Below, piece after piece: positions 6,260 to 6,305 of a DNA stretch of 6,305 nt; positions within the stretch are counted from its first letter, which is position 1, and the number at the start of each line of letters is the position of its first letter. The notes beneath the pieces are model-generated. The model ran no database searches. It was not told the origin of the DNA and saw only the letters and a program-made list of their open reading frames with translations. The DNA is from Pirellulaceae bacterium (GTDB lineage Bacteria > Planctomycetota > Planctomycetia > Pirellulales > Pirellulaceae), in contig JADLDX010000972.1 in NCBI GenBank assembly GCA_020846515.1, forward strand, positions 1 to 6,305, given 5' to 3'. Made by a program: the position numbers and the translations under genes.

Positions 6260-6305
6260 ATGCCGACAATTGAGCAGCCACTGACCCCGGAAAGGACTGA
6301 GAACA
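6260..6305 (+). CDS. Possible start of a further gene, cut by the right window edge
   Basis: ATG at 6260 opens a frame (MPTIEQPLTPERTEN) that stays open to the end of the window. An in-frame TGA at 6251-6253 lies just upstream. The only ribosome-binding-like sequence is a weak GGTGA six bases before the ATG. Fifteen residues are too few to identify a product. If real, the gene is divergent from the protease and the region 5862-6259 holds its promoter and leader. Confidence 0.35.
   Translation, partial: MPTIEQPLTPERTEN

Noticed and set aside
1..6305. CRISPR array, insertion sequence, attachment site or defence system
   Set aside because: No regularly spaced repeats, transposase, integrase or nuclease/toxin domains were seen on either strand. 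The only repeats are the protein-level duplications and one 10-bp pair.

Overview
The window looks like a piece of a planctomycete chromosome, probably from the Pirellula/Rhodopirellula side of the phylum. This is inferred from the style of the main protein: a very long exported protein with a basic N-terminus and an FETLEDRRVM motif, SdrD-B-like, GEVED, cadherin-like Ig and cohesin-like modules, and a terminal dockerin. The moderate GC content and sparse gene packing fit. No sequence search was possible, so the taxon is an inference.

Layout. Positions 2-406 (+) hold the 3' end of a gene whose product resembles the C-terminal tail of HerA/DUF87-type ATP-binding proteins. A 163-bp convergent intergenic gap follows (407-569), with two hairpins and a short direct repeat. 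Positions 570-5663 (-) are one 1697-residue gene filling about 80% of the window. Its order is: N-terminal export-type motif, PPC-like beta-sandwich, metzincin zinc protease (HEAGHFFGAFH plus Met-turn), two SdrD-B-like domains, a GEVED domain, three cadherin-like Ig domains interleaved with two cohesin-like domains, a two-loop dockerin, and an acidic tail. Positions 5664-6259 are gene-poor. They carry a good sigma70-like promoter reading into the giant gene, a roughly 165-nt leader with a stem-loop and a small dyad, and further right two back-to-back stem-loops that pair better as plus-strand RNA. A possible new plus-strand gene begins at 6260 and runs out of the window.

Function. The giant gene appears monocistronic, with its own promoter and ribosome binding site and a convergent neighbour. 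It is best read as a secreted or surface-associated, calcium-rich, modular zinc metalloprotease. The ATPase-like gene to the left shows no functional link to it. The points most worth a second look are the cohesin-like and dockerin modules within one protease chain, the tandem Ig+cohesin-like duplication, the absence of cysteine from the whole protein, the lack of a normal hydrophobic signal peptide, and the structured gene-free stretch at 6055-6128.
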